NCBI RefSeq assembly: GCF_021532655.1
Contig: NZ_JAKGAS010000003.1
Coordinates: 310,001 to 374,000 of the forward strand
DNA length: 64,000 bases
Origin: Paraglaciecola algarum
Lineage (GTDB): Bacteria; Pseudomonadota; Gammaproteobacteria; Enterobacterales; Alteromonadaceae
Direction: 5' to 3'
In this document: positions 16,821-24,747 of the stretch, piece after piece
Position numbering within the stretch: the first letter of the stretch is position 1
How the letters are laid out: the number at the start of each line of letters is the position of its first letter
Notes under the pieces: model-generated
The model's database searches: none
What the model was told of the DNA's origin: nothing
What the model saw: only the letters and a program-made list of their open reading frames with translations
Translations under genes and position numbers: made by a program

Positions 16821-17873
16821 TTGAAAAAATTTAAAACTGCGCGACTACTAAGCATTGCATTATTTGCAATGACCTTGTTAGGTTCGACCAATACTTTTGC
16901 TAAAGATAAATTTTCTGTTTGCTGGTCTATCTATGTAGGTTGGATGCCATGGGATTATGGCGATTCATCTGGCATAGTGAAAAAATGGGCCGACAAATAC
17001 GACATCGAAATCGACGTAGTACAAATCAACGACTATATCGAGTCCATCAATCAATATACAGCCGGTGAATTCGACGCTTGCACTATGACTAACATGGATG
17101 CACTGACCATTCCTTCTGCCAGCTTTGTAGATAGCACAGCTTTAGTAGTAGGCGACTTTTCAAACGGCAACGATGGCGTAGTACTAAAAGACAAAACCTC
17201 TCTAAAAGATATTAAGGGCCAACAAGTAAACTTAGTGGAACTAAGTGTTTCCCACTATTTACTTGCTCGTGGACTAGAAAGCATAGGCTTGAGCGAACGT
17301 GATGTAAAAGTCGTCAATACTTCTGATGCTGATATGGTTGCCGCATACACCACAGATGATGTGACTTCTGTGGTGACATGGAACCCTTTATTGTCTGAAA
17401 TAGAAGCTATGCCTAAAACAACTAAAGTATTTGACTCTTCTAAGATCCCAGGAGAAATCATCGACTTATTAGTGGTGAATAGCAAAACACTAAAAGCCAA
17501 TCCTAAACTAGGTAAAGCTTTGGTTGGAGCTTGGTACGAAATAATGAGTACGATGAAAGGTAACGATAAAGTATTAACTCAACTAGCAGTTGCTTCAGGT
17601 ACTGACCTAGCTGGCTATAACGCTCAACTTGCTACCACAAAAATGTTTTATACAGCCAAAGAAGCCGTCGAATTTACCAATAGCAAACAACTTCCAAAAA
17701 CAATGGAATACGTAGCTGAATTTTCATTCGCTCACGGTTTGTTAGGTGACGGAGCGCCTGATGCAGGTTTTATTGGTATCGAAACACCGGCCGGTGTTGT
17801 CGGTGACAAAAACAATATCCAATTACGTTTTGATCCTAGCTTCATGCAAATGGCAGCTGACGGCAAACTTTAA
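16821..17873 (+). CDS. ABC transporter substrate-binding protein of the urea/guanidine carboxylase locus
   Basis: The start is TTG at 16821, with TGGAG 7 bases upstream; the nearby ATG at 16814 closes at once. The 350-residue product has a Sec signal peptide (cleavage near TFA-KD) and a TauA/SsuA-like fold: the mature protein opens FSVCWSIYVGWMPWDYGDSSG, followed by VVTWNPLLSEIE. It matches the periplasmic protein family always found in 'urea carboxylase' regions. The first gene after the guanidine-I riboswitch, it most likely captures guanidine or guanidinium for the permease and ATPase that follow. Ligand identity is inferred from the riboswitch and operon. Confidence 0.88.
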   Translation: MKKFKTARLLSIALFAMTLLGSTNTFAKDKFSVCWSIYVGWMPWDYGDSSGIVKKWADKYDIEIDVVQINDYIESINQYTAGEFDACTMTNMDALTIPSASFVDSTALVVGDFSNGNDGVVLKDKTSLKDIKGQQVNLVELSVSHYLLARGLESIGLSERDVKVVNTSDADMVAAYTTDDVTSVVTWNPLLSEIEAMPKTTKVFDSSKIPGEIIDLLVVNSKTLKANPKLGKALVGAWYEIMSTMKGNDKVLTQLAVASGTDLAGYNAQLATTKMFYTAKEAVEFTNSKQLPKTMEYVAEFSFAHGLLGDGAPDAGFIGIETPAGVVGDKNNIQLRFDPSFMQMAADGKL

Positions 17874-17880
17874 TCCTCTA

Positions 17881-17913
17881 TGGCAAGCAGTGATTCGAGA
17901 TCACTACTTGCCA
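17881..17913 (+). other. Intercistronic mRNA hairpin
   Basis: TGGCAAG/CTTGCCA and AGTGAT/ATCACT form a 13-bp stem with one mismatch and a 5-base loop, between the binding-protein and permease genes. There is no T-run, so it is more likely a 3'-end stabiliser that raises binding-protein mRNA over the downstream genes, as is common in ABC operons. Confidence 0.55.
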
Positions 17914-17966
17914 ACTTCTTGGCATTAAATTTTAATTAAACTTGTCATTTTAGCTAGGGATATATC

Positions 17967-18791
17967 ATGAAAAAAATCATGAACATCAAACCCACTAAGC
18001 CGTTGGCCGCTTTTTTGAGCCTACTGCCTTTTGTGATTATATTTTTTGTATATTTGACAGCATCGGGTGAACGGCTTGCTGAAAATCCCAATGACAAGTT
18101 ATTACCAAGTTTCCAGCAAATATATAGTGCCATTGACCGATTAGCCTTTACCGAGAATAAACGGACCGGGGAATACCTATTTTGGCAAGATACGAGTGCC
18201 AGCTTATATCGCATATGTATTGGAATTGGCATCAGCTCTCTATTAGGTTTAATCGTTGGGTTATTGACTGGTCTTATCCCGTTAGCTAGGTCTGGTTTAT
18301 CACCTTTAGTGACCTTTGTGTCTTTAGTTCCTCCTATGGCTATTTTACCTATTTTGTTTATTAGTTTTGGTTTAGGCGAACTAGCAAAAGTGATGTTAAT
18401 TATTATAGGTACAGCACCCGTCATGATGCGCGATATGCAATCTCATGTTAGGCAACTTCCCGCTGAACAACTGATCAAAGCACAAACATTAGGCGCCTCA
18501 ACTTGGTTGGTGAGCCTACGAGTAATTTTGCCACAAATACTACCTCGTCTGCTTTCATCTATGCGTTTATCACTTGGCGCTGCTTGGTTATTTTTAATTG
18601 CGGCAGAAGCAATCGCAGCCCAAGAAGGGTTGGGGTATCGCATATTTTTAGTGCGTCGTTATATGTCCATGGATGTCATCTTTCCTTATGTCATTTGGAT
18701 CACATTATTGGCTTTTCTGATGGACTACCTATTACGTAAAACCTCAGAAAAAGCCTTTCCTTGGTATCACTCAAATGAAAGCGGCAAATAA
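17967..18791 (+). CDS. ABC transporter permease (guanidine/urea locus)
   Basis: The 274-residue protein has about six membrane segments and the binding-protein-dependent permease EAA loop region (EQLIKAQTLGASTWLVSLRV, followed by ILPQILPRLLSSMRLSL). It is of the SsuC/TauC type. AGGGA precedes the ATG. It lies between the substrate-binding and ATPase genes and forms the membrane channel of that importer. Ten bases separate it from the ATPase gene. Confidence 0.9.
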   Translation: MKKIMNIKPTKPLAAFLSLLPFVIIFFVYLTASGERLAENPNDKLLPSFQQIYSAIDRLAFTENKRTGEYLFWQDTSASLYRICIGIGISSLLGLIVGLLTGLIPLARSGLSPLVTFVSLVPPMAILPILFISFGLGELAKVMLIIIGTAPVMMRDMQSHVRQLPAEQLIKAQTLGASTWLVSLRVILPQILPRLLSSMRLSLGAAWLFLIAAEAIAAQEGLGYRIFLVRRYMSMDVIFPYVIWITLLAFLMDYLLRKTSEKAFPWYHSNESGK

Positions 18792-18800
18792 GGATTTCTA

Positions 18801-19571
18801 ATGAGTTTTATAACAATTAACAATGTGTGGAAATCCTATGGCGATAATCTAGTCCTTGAACGACTTAACCTAGAAGTCGAACAAGGTGAGTTTGTTTCCA
18901 TGGTAGGCGCATCAGGTTGTGGTAAATCTACCTTTTTGAATATGTTGTTAGGTCGTGAACAGCCAACAAAAGGCAGCATAGTACTAGACGGCGAAACATT
19001 AAAAGATGAACCCGATGCTGATCGCGGCATAGTATTTCAAAAATACTCAGTGTTCCCTCATTTAACGGTTTTACAAAATGTGATGATTGCCGATGAATTT
19101 TCCAAGGCCAAAGTATTAGGCTGGACCTTTGGAAGCAGTAAAAAAGTAATCAAAGAGAAAGCCTTAGAATTTATTGAAGCAGTTGGCTTAACACCGGCTG
19201 TAAAAAAATATCCCCATGAATTATCTGGCGGTATGCAACAACGACTCGCTATCGCCCAAGCACTGATGAAATCACCAAAAGTGCTGTTATTAGATGAACC
19301 TTTTGGCGCATTAGATCCGGGGATTCGAAGTGACATGCATGAACTTATTCATGATATTTGGCAAAAGAATAAACTAACTATCTTTATGGTCACCCATGAC
19401 ATCAAAGAAGGCTTTGAATTAGGTTCGCGGCTGTGGGTGTTTGACAAAGTACGGAATGATCCACAAGCACCTAATGCTTATGGCGCACAAGTTACCTTTG
19501 ACCTGCCTTTATCGGCACGAGCAAATAAAGAAGACCTAAACAAAATGATTGAAAAAGTGAGCAGTAACTAA
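18801..19571 (+). CDS. ABC transporter ATP-binding protein (guanidine/urea locus)
   Basis: The 256-residue ATPase has Walker A (VGASGCGKSTF), the signature LSGGMQQRLAIAQAL, Walker B (VLLLDEPFGALD) and the switch His in VTHDIKEGF. It is of the SsuB/TauB type. The next gene begins two bases after its stop (19571/19574), so translation is probably coupled. It energises import of the substrate bound by the 16821 product. Confidence 0.93.
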   Translation: MSFITINNVWKSYGDNLVLERLNLEVEQGEFVSMVGASGCGKSTFLNMLLGREQPTKGSIVLDGETLKDEPDADRGIVFQKYSVFPHLTVLQNVMIADEFSKAKVLGWTFGSSKKVIKEKALEFIEAVGLTPAVKKYPHELSGGMQQRLAIAQALMKSPKVLLLDEPFGALDPGIRSDMHELIHDIWQKNKLTIFMVTHDIKEGFELGSRLWVFDKVRNDPQAPNAYGAQVTFDLPLSARANKEDLNKMIEKVSSN

Positions 19572-19573
19572 TA

Positions 19574-20308
19574 ATGAGTAACGAAATTTCACATCCAGAA
19601 GTTTTATATAAAGACAGCCTGCCTGGTGGTAAACACTGGTCTATGCGTATGCGCCGTGGCACCAGTTTACGCCTAATTGACAAAGAAGGTGGGGCCAACT
19701 TAGGCATGTTGTTTTATAACCCCGAAAACTTATTGGAGCGTTACAACGCGCCAGATACATTAAAAGGTCAACATACCTTTAAACTCACCAAAGGCCATTG
19801 TTTGTATTCTGACATGGGACGTATTTTTTGCTCTATTACCGAAGACAGCTTGGGCTGGCACGACACAGTATGCGGTAACAGTAACCGTAAAATAGTTGAC
19901 GCTAAATGGGGTCAAAAAGACTATCAAAAAGACAGAAACGATTGGCTGCAAAATGGCAATGACGCGTTTTTAGTCGAAGCCACCAAGTACGGTTTAGGCA
20001 AAAGAGACTTAGCCGCCAACCTTAATTTATTTAGTTGCGTTGCCCCTGATGACGAAGGCAATTTGACCTACCAAACCAATCACAGCCAAGCTGGCGACTT
20101 TGTAGTTCTGCGTTTTGAAATGGACACAATAGTGTTATTACACACCTGCCCTCACCCACTCAATCCAGCCACAGAGTATCCGTTTAAGCCGGTCGAATAC
20201 CAAATATTCAAATCTCTCGAAGTAGGCAAAGACGATTTATGTAAAAACGCCTGCGCAGAAAACCAAAGAGGTTTTGAAAACAACCGTTTGTATTATTTGG
20301 GTTTATAG
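19574..20308 (+). CDS. Carboxyguanidine deiminase subunit (UAAP1-type, DUF1989)
   Basis: The 244-residue protein belongs to the DUF1989 family formerly called urea amidolyase-associated protein 1. Blocks LRLIDKEGGANLGMLFYNP, a Cys/Ser-rich IFCSITEDS, and WHDTVCGNSN are shared with its partner at 20336. Published work showed that the UAAP1/UAAP2 pair hydrolyses carboxyguanidine to allophanate plus ammonia (CgdAB), so the pair bridges the carboxylase and allophanate hydrolase. Which of the two corresponds to CgdA is not certain from sequence, so no symbol is given. Cytoplasmic. Confidence 0.85.
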   Translation: MSNEISHPEVLYKDSLPGGKHWSMRMRRGTSLRLIDKEGGANLGMLFYNPENLLERYNAPDTLKGQHTFKLTKGHCLYSDMGRIFCSITEDSLGWHDTVCGNSNRKIVDAKWGQKDYQKDRNDWLQNGNDAFLVEATKYGLGKRDLAANLNLFSCVAPDDEGNLTYQTNHSQAGDFVVLRFEMDTIVLLHTCPHPLNPATEYPFKPVEYQIFKSLEVGKDDLCKNACAENQRGFENNRLYYLGL

Positions 20309-20335
20309 GCCGACTTTTAAAACAGGAATAGAAGA

Positions 20336-20989
20336 ATGATTTTAGCAAGCCAATTACAAGCCGAAGATGCAGTGATCCGCGACATAGTTGACGCTGGAGA
20401 TTACTACTTAAAAGTAGTCAAAAAAGGCCAAACCATGCGCATTTTAGATATTGAAGGTAACCAAGCTGCCGACACCTTATTTTATAACGCCAACGATATT
20501 AGCGAACGTTACAGTGCCATCGACACGGTTCGCGAACAAGGCAATGTCTATCTAACCGCAGGTAGCGTACTAATGACCAATGACTGTAATCCGTTATTAA
20601 AAATAGTCGCCGACACCTGTGGCCGCCACGACACCTTAGGTGGTGCCTGTGCCACGGAAAGCAACACAGTACGTTATGAATTAGAAAAAAAATGCATGCA
20701 CGCCTGCCGTGACAGCTGGTTGTTGGCCATCGCTGAAAACGAAGAGCTGGGCATGGATAAAAGTGATATTACCCACAACATCAACTTTTTCATGAATGTA
20801 CCTATCACGTCCGAAGGCGGCCTCAGCTTTGCGGACGGCATTAGTGGCGCAGGAAAATACGTTGAATTAGAGGCCATGATGGACACCATAGTGTTGATTT
20901 CTAACTGCCCACAATTAAATAACCCATGTAATGCTTACAATCCTACACCGGTTGAAGTATTGGTTTGGGATCAAGCCCAAAGCAACTAA
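20336..20989 (+). CDS. Carboxyguanidine deiminase subunit (UAAP2-type, DUF1989)
   Basis: The 217-residue protein is a paralogue of the preceding gene product: [19 protein letters not shown], then [16 protein letters not shown], and a late [21 protein letters not shown] segment with Cys residues. The HDT and Cys residues are candidates for a metal site. Together with the 19574 product it should form the heteromeric carboxyguanidine deiminase. The gap to the next gene carries the guanidine-II riboswitch. Confidence 0.85.
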   Translation: MILASQLQAEDAVIRDIVDAGDYYLKVVKKGQTMRILDIEGNQAADTLFYNANDISERYSAIDTVREQGNVYLTAGSVLMTNDCNPLLKIVADTCGRHDTLGGACATESNTVRYELEKKCMHACRDSWLLAIAENEELGMDKSDITHNINFFMNVPITSEGGLSFADGISGAGKYVELEAMMDTIVLISNCPQLNNPCNAYNPTPVEVLVWDQAQSN

Positions 20990-21009
20990 TAACAAACCAC
21001 ATTAACGGT

Positions 21010-21056
21010 AAATAGGACGACCTATTTCACTCAAAATAATCAGTGGGACGACCCAC
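21010..21056 (+). promoter_or_regulatory. Guanidine-II (mini-ykkC) riboswitch inside the operon
   Basis: Two hairpins each close an ACGA tetraloop. P1 is AAATAGG-ACGA-CCTATTT (21010-21027, 7 bp). P2 is GTGGG-ACGA-CCCAC (21043-21056, 5 bp). The spacer is 15 bases. Two stem-loops with ACGR loops next to a ribosome-binding region is the definition of the mini-ykkC/guanidine-II class, where each loop binds one guanidinium and the two loops dock. The carboxylase ATG follows 20 bases after P2, so translational control of that gene is the likely output. Confidence 0.88.
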
Positions 21057-21075
21057 ACTTTATGAGTCTTTGATT

Positions 21076-24000
21076 ATGTTTAAGACAGTATTAATTGCTA
21101 ATCGCGGGGCTATCGCCTGCCGTATTATTCGTACCCTAAAAAAACTCGGCATTAAAAGTGTGGCGGTATACGCCGAAGCTGATAGAGAATCATTGCATGT
21201 ACGCCAAGCTGACCAAGCCTTTAGCTTAGGTGAAGGGGCAGCCAGTCAAACCTATTTAGATCAGCAAAAAATTATCGATATCGCTAAACAAAGTGGCGCA
21301 GATGCGATCCACCCGGGTTATGGTTTTTTAAGTGAAAACGCTGATTTTTGTGACGAATTACAAAACCACGGCATCACATTTATTGGCCCTAGAGCCCAAC
21401 AGATGATCGACTTTGGCTTGAAACACCAAGCCCGTGATTTAGCCGAAAAAGCCGGCGTACCATTAGTACCTGGCAGTGGCTTATTAGCTGATTTAGACGA
21501 AGTTACCGCTTTTGCCGAACAAGTGGGTTACCCCGTTATGCTAAAAAGCACAGCAGGTGGTGGTGGCATAGGTATGCAACGTTGTGATAATCAAAGCCAA
21601 CTAGAAAAAGCCTTTACCAATGTTAAATATTTAGGCGCGCAAAACTTCTCGAACGACGGGGTATTTTTAGAAAAATTCGTTCAACAAGCTCGGCACATTG
21701 AAGTACAAGTAGTGGGTAATGGTGCTGGCCAAGTAGTGACCTTAGGTGAGCGGGACTGCTCAAGCCAAAGGCGTAACCAAAAGGTAGTAGAAGAAACCCC
21801 AGCGCCTAATTTGTCTGACGAAATCAGGCAACAAATGTATGCCACGGCGAAACAACTTATGGCATCTATTAACTACCTAAATGCCGGTACTGTTGAATAT
21901 ATATTTGATCAAGATTCACAACAGTTTTACTTTTTAGAAGTAAACACTCGCTTACAGGTAGAGCACGGTATTACCGAACTATGTTTCGATGTAGATCTAG
22001 TGGAGTGGATGTTGCAGATTGCCTATGACGATACTCAAATTAAACAGGCTAGTCAGGGGTTATTCCAAGCAACAGATCTGGCCCCTATAGACAATTTAGT
22101 CAGCCAAGGACACGCCATACAAGCGCGAGTGTATGCTGAAAACCCAGCTAAGAACTTTCAACCTTCTTCAGGTTTATTGACCCAAGTGGAATGGCCTGAG
22201 CAAGATGTCACAGATTCAAACACATTACGTATTGATCATTGGATTGAAGCGGGCATAGAGGTGTCACCATTTTTTGATCCTATGTTGGCCAAAGTGCAAG
22301 TTAAAGCACAAAACAGACAACAAGCTATCCAACAATTAGACAATGCCCTTACCCAAAGTAAGTTATACGGCATCATCACAAACATAGATTATGTACGAGA
22401 TATTCTGCAAACAGAGCTGTTTACAGACGGAAGAATATTCACTCGTAGCCTAGACAATATTCAAGCAAGTTTTGCTGGTTTTGAAGTGATCAAGCCCGGC
22501 ACTATGACCACCATTCAAGACTATCCTGCTCGAACCGGGTACTGGAATATTGGTGTACCGCCATCTGGCCCTTTTGATTTTTACTCGTTTAATTTAGCTA
22601 ACCGCTTATTGGGCAATAGCCAAGATGCGGCCGGACTCGAAATTACCATTCAAGGCCCTTCGCTGTTATTCCATCAAGCCAGCCAAGTGATAGTGTGTGG
22701 TGCTGAAATTGACATAACCCTTGATGAAAAGAGTTATGGCATGAACCAAGTAATAGACATTGCCGCTGGGCAAACTTTAAAAATTGGCTCGGTTAAAAAT
22801 GCCGGAGCTAGAGCATATTTAGCCATAAGCGGCGGTATTCAATGCCCAGAATACTTAGGCAGCAAAAGTACTTTTACCTTAGGCCAGTTTGGCGGACATT
22901 GTGGCCGTGCGTTACGCACTGGAGACTTTATTCAGTTGCCCACAACAAAAGTTAGCAACAGTCAAAAACCTGTGTCGGCACCTACTGAGCTAGCCGCCAA
23001 GATTGATAAGAACTGGACTTTACGAGTGATGTCAGGCCCCCATGGTGCACCTGACTTTTTCACTGAGCAAGATATTCAAACTATTCATCAGCATGAATGG
23101 GAAATCCACTACAACTCAAGCCGTACCGGTATTCGTTTAATCGGCCCTAAACCAGAATGGGCACGAGAAACGGGTGGCGAAGCTGGTCTACACCCGTCTA
23201 ATATTCACGATAATGCTTATGCTTTTGGTACGGTAGACTTTACCGGTGACATGCCGGTAATTTTAGGCCCAGACGGCCCAAGTTTAGGCGGCTTTGTTTG
23301 CCCCTTCACTGTGATATCTGCAGATTTGTGGAAACTTGGCCAGTTTAAAGGCGGTGACAAAGTCCGTTTTGAGGTTGTCGATTTAGCTGCTGCTAAGCAC
23401 ATAGAACAAAGCCAGAATGTACAGCTGCAACAACTATCGGTACAAGCCACTGATTACCAAGCCGTCGAAGTCAGTTCGCCGATTTTAGACACACTAGTAA
23501 CCGAAGACGGCGAGCCTGATCTAGTGTTTCGTCAAGCGGGTGACAAGTTCTTATTAGTGGAATATGGCGAGCTGGTGCTGGATTTAGCCTTACGGGCCAG
23601 AGTACAAGCCTTGTTAACCAGTGTTGAAGCCGAAAGCATCCAAGGTATTTTAGAGCTCACTCCAGGTATTCGTTCACTACAAGTGCATTTTGATAACCAA
23701 GTGTTGGCAGTAACTGATTTAATCGCCACCTTAAAAACCTTAGATAAACAATTAGGCGATACCAGCCAATTACAATTTGATTCACGTATTGTGCACCTGC
23801 CTCTGAGTTGGGATGACGAAGCTTGTCAGTTAGCTATCGACAAATACATGCAATCTGTGCGTAAAGATGCCCCTTGGTGCCCGTCTAACATAGATTTTAT
23901 CAAACGTATCAATGGCCTTAGTGACATTCAACAAGTACAAGACATAGTATTTGAAGCCAGTTATTTAGTGCTTGGCTTAGGAGACGTGTATTTAGGTGCA

Positions 24001-24738
24001 CCAGTTGCTACCCCGCTGAACCCTTGCCATCGACTAGTCACCACTAAATATAACCCAGCCCGAACGTGGACCGCCGAAAACTCTGTGGGCATAGGCGGCG
24101 CGTACATGTGTGTGTATGGCATGGAAGGCCCAGGGGGTTATCAGTTTGTGGGCCGTACTGCACAAATGTGGAACCGCTACCGTCAAACCGAAGTCTTTCA
24201 AAACCCTTGGTTATTACGCTTTTTTGACCAAATTCGCTTTTATCCGGTTTCTCATGATGAGCTTGAGCAAATCCGTGCAGACTTCCCTATTGGTAAATGG
24301 CAGCCCAAAATCGAACAAACCTCAATCTCAATGCCCGAATTAGCCATTGAATGGTCCAAACAACAGCGGGATATAGATAAGTTTGTAGAGCAGCGCGAGC
24401 GTGCCTTTGAACAAGAAATGAATGATTGGAAAGCCAATGGCCAATTGGTATATCAAGCCGACGACAACATGGACGGTGAACAGGACGAACTAGTACTAGC
24501 TGAAGGCGAATTTATCATTGAGTCAACGGCAGCAGGTAGCGTGTGGTTAATTGAAACCGAACAAGGCAAAACCGTTGCCGAGAATGACAGCCTGATCATC
24601 CTAGAGTCCATGAAAATGGAAATTGGCATCACCAGCCCAGAAGCGGCAGTAGTCAGTAAAGTATTAGTAGAAGCGGGACAACAAGTTCAGGCTGGCCAAG
24701 CTCTGTTAGTGCTTTCTACAAAAACCAATCAAGAATAA
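21076..24738 (+). CDS. Biotin-dependent guanidine (urea-type) carboxylase
   Basis: I place the start at the ATG at 21076 (MFKTVLIANRGAIACRII); the upstream in-frame GTG at 21043 lies in the P2 stem of the riboswitch. The 1220-residue protein has a biotin carboxylase domain (about 1-450; ATP-grasp GGGGIGMQR, EVNTRLQVEHGITE), a carboxyltransferase region with the KipA/KipI-like halves (about 465-1085), and a C-terminal biotinyl domain with Lys1180 in ESMKMEI. Enzymes of this family in guanidine-riboswitch operons carboxylate guanidine to carboxyguanidine at the cost of ATP. Urea may be a poor substrate. The product is passed to the UAAP1/UAAP2 pair. Confidence 0.9.
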   Translation: MFKTVLIANRGAIACRIIRTLKKLGIKSVAVYAEADRESLHVRQADQAFSLGEGAASQTYLDQQKIIDIAKQSGADAIHPGYGFLSENADFCDELQNHGITFIGPRAQQMIDFGLKHQARDLAEKAGVPLVPGSGLLADLDEVTAFAEQVGYPVMLKSTAGGGGIGMQRCDNQSQLEKAFTNVKYLGAQNFSNDGVFLEKFVQQARHIEVQVVGNGAGQVVTLGERDCSSQRRNQKVVEETPAPNLSDEIRQQMYATAKQLMASINYLNAGTVEYIFDQDSQQFYFLEVNTRLQVEHGITELCFDVDLVEWMLQIAYDDTQIKQASQGLFQATDLAPIDNLVSQGHAIQARVYAENPAKNFQPSSGLLTQVEWPEQDVTDSNTLRIDHWIEAGIEVSPFFDPMLAKVQVKAQNRQQAIQQLDNALTQSKLYGIITNIDYVRDILQTELFTDGRIFTRSLDNIQASFAGFEVIKPGTMTTIQDYPARTGYWNIGVPPSGPFDFYSFNLANRLLGNSQDAAGLEITIQGPSLLFHQASQVIVCGAEIDITLDEKSYGMNQVIDIAAGQTLKIGSVKNAGARAYLAISGGIQCPEYLGSKSTFTLGQFGGHCGRALRTGDFIQLPTTKVSNSQKPVSAPTELAAKIDKNWTLRVMSGPHGAPDFFTEQDIQTIHQHEWEIHYNSSRTGIRLIGPKPEWARETGGEAGLHPSNIHDNAYAFGTVDFTGDMPVILGPDGPSLGGFVCPFTVISADLWKLGQFKGGDKVRFEVVDLAAAKHIEQSQNVQLQQLSVQATDYQAVEVSSPILDTLVTEDGEPDLVFRQAGDKFLLVEYGELVLDLALRARVQALLTSVEAESIQGILELTPGIRSLQVHFDNQVLAVTDLIATLKTLDKQLGDTSQLQFDSRIVHLPLSWDDEACQLAIDKYMQSVRKDAPWCPSNIDFIKRINGLSDIQQVQDIVFEASYLVLGLGDVYLGAPVATPLNPCHRLVTTKYNPARTWTAENSVGIGGAYMCVYGMEGPGGYQFVGRTAQMWNRYRQTEVFQNPWLLRFFDQIRFYPVSHDELEQIRADFPIGKWQPKIEQTSISMPELAIEWSKQQRDIDKFVEQRERAFEQEMNDWKANGQLVYQADDNMDGEQDELVLAEGEFIIESTAAGSVWLIETEQGKTVAENDSLIILESMKMEIGITSPEAAVVSKVLVEAGQQVQAGQALLVLSTKTNQE

Positions 24739-24747
24739 GGGTTCATC

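Noticed and set aside
16814..16834. ATG start for the binding protein near 16814
   Set aside because: The frame ends after six codons. TTG 16821 with a spaced TGGAG gives a full-length protein with a signal peptide.
21043..21075. GTG start 33 bases upstream for the carboxylase
   Set aside because: It lies in the P2 stem of the guanidine-II element, and the extra residues do not match the biotin carboxylase family, whose proteins begin near MFKTVLIANRG.
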